Positions 62,825 through 64,000 of a stretch of DNA of 64,000 nucleotides are shown here, one piece after another. Every line of letters begins with the position of its first letter. Position 1 is the first letter of the stretch. Source of the stretch: Populus alba (Eukaryota > Streptophyta > Magnoliopsida > Malpighiales > Salicaceae). The position numbers and the translations under genes were made by a program. Under the pieces are notes generated by a model. It made no database searches and was not told where the DNA came from. It saw only the letters and a program-made list of their open reading frames with translations. The stretch covers positions 14,260,318 through 14,324,317 of the forward strand of contig NC_133301.1 of assembly GCF_005239225.2 (NCBI RefSeq), in the 5' to 3' direction.

Positions 62825-63401
62825 ATGGACTGGCGGCATAAGATGAGGAAAGCTTGGTTTGCTGTTTCTTCAAGATTCAAGTTTCGTAAATCTGGTTAGT
62901 TTTTGCATCTTATCACGGTTTCTTTACTTTAACTACACCAGTAAGCTCTTTTCTCTAGCCCAATGTAGATGGAGATGCACCTTACTTGAGCACATGATGA
63001 TTCTTGGTGGGAATACCAAGCTCTACGAGGTTGGACTTGGAGAACTAATGCTGATGTCTATGCCTTGTGATTAAGCAGGTTCAGGGGGTGGTGCAGCTTG
63101 TAGGAGTGCTTGTAGTTTGTTGAAGTTGCAAGATGATGTACAAATGTGTGGGTATAGAGATGTGGAAGTAATGTGGAATATGTTCATTGAATCTAATCCA
63201 GAGAAAATGGCAGCAGCATTAGTGAATTCTACTTCCAAACCCACCAGCACGCAAACCCAAATGCCCTCTTCGAGGTCTTTCCTTTGGTCTCACAACAAAA
63301 CAACCACCACCACCACCACCACCACCACCACTACAACTTCGTTTACTTCATTCAATCAAGTTATAATTACCACAGAAGAAAAAAAATGCAGAAACAATTG
63401 A
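62825..63401 (+). CDS. Small plant-specific protein of unknown function
   Basis: Two exons, 62825-62894 and 63079-63401, joined GT-AG inside a Gly codon, encode 130 residues. Exon 1 reads MDWRHKMRKAWFAVSSRFKF, a basic amphipathic start. Exon 2 continues GSGGGAACRSACSLLKLQDD, then VQMCGYRDVEVMWNMF, which I recall as the conserved block of a small land-plant family of unknown function. The tail is Ser/Thr-rich, with 13 consecutive threonines from an ACC microsatellite (63300-63338). No signal peptide or transmembrane helix. The exon structure is supported by splice signals and by the frame joining cleanly. The role is unknown. Confidence 0.72.
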
Positions 63402-64000
63402 GGGGTAGATATGCATGTATTTAGTTTATTCTCGTCGACAAAAAGGAAATGAGATAACATGCTTTATGTAACAGTTGTTCTCACAGGAACACTGTTGACC
63501 AAAACTATTACAGTTCAGAGTCTCATAATCTGGTCATTAATTTATCCTAAACTCTTTTAAGTTTTCTTACTTGATCACATATTCTAAAGTTTATTGTCAA
63601 GTTATTGGACCATGGGCTATCTATATAGCACCATCAAAACTCTCCTCTACAAAAGAAATCCATGGCGCATCCCATGATGAGAGCGCCTGGCTGTTGAAAA
63701 ACAGACTTGAGGATTTAACCCAGTTGATTATGCATTTCCAGGAAGGTTAATTATTGTTAGTATATGTTTTCAACTGAGTTCCGTAGCCTTGGTAAGAAAT
63801 TATTCATCACAAAGCAATTAATAGAAATATATTTTGATAGTGCTGACATGATCATCAGTATATTAAAAGGAAGAAGTAGGATACTTGCATTGCTAGATAT
63901 CATTTTTAGGGCAATCTCCTGAATTAAAGCATCGGGAAATAAGTCTTAAGAACCGAGTTCAAGGAACCTTTGTGCCATGGGATGCTTGGCTTCAGACAAG
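63402..64000. other. 3' flank, no gene seen
   Basis: Presumed 3' UTR of the preceding gene, then ordinary intergenic sequence to the window edge. No open frame, splice pattern or repeat stands out. Confidence 0.5.

Overview
The window is nuclear DNA of a flowering plant. It is very AT-rich, genes are sparse and split by GT-AG introns, and the spaces between them hold LTR retrotransposons, MITEs, tRNA-derived SINEs and TA microsatellites. The proteins (TBC1D13-like Rab GAP, SHINE-type ERF, SPX, heme oxygenase, class III peroxidase, ATS3/PLAT) and the SINE type look like Salicaceae, most likely Populus. That assignment comes from recall of family sequences, not from a search.

Layout. 1-3704: 5' part of a TBC-domain Rab GAP on the minus strand, running off the left edge; all six visible introns are phase 0 and one holds a 185-bp tandem duplication. 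3705-11690: gene-free, with a Copia remnant (gag end joined to RNase H end), a MITE carrying a 34-bp perfect palindrome, and a second MITE family abutting it. 11688-24910: a nested retrotransposon block. A young 10.7-kb non-autonomous LTR element (LARD-like, minus strand, near-identical 2.15-kb LTRs, TSD GTCAC) sits inside what looks like an older solo LTR of about 2.5 kb. 24916-31078: AT-rich and gene-free. 31079-31871: SHINE/WIN-type AP2/ERF gene. 31872-45002: gene-free, with a degenerate 33-bp tandem repeat, MITEs and three SINEs with intact target-site duplications. 45003-47360: SPX-domain phosphate-signalling gene with two P1BS elements just upstream. 47361-52206: gene-free, with MITE copies. 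52207-53076: class III peroxidase that has lost its centre, probably a pseudogene. 56365-58516: plastid heme oxygenase (HO1/HY1). 59705-60649: ATS3-like secreted PLAT protein. 62825-63401: small plant-specific protein with a 13-threonine run.

The genes are independent transcription units. They cover cuticle/wax control (ERF), phosphate sensing (SPX), bilin/phytochromobilin synthesis (HO1), membrane traffic (TBC) and extracellular proteins (peroxidase, PLAT). Most of the non-genic structure comes from transposable elements. I found no evidence of an undescribed biological system. The best leads are the nested LARD with its 50-bp minisatellite and GC-rich LTR insert, the gutted peroxidase that keeps an open frame, and the palindromic MITE.
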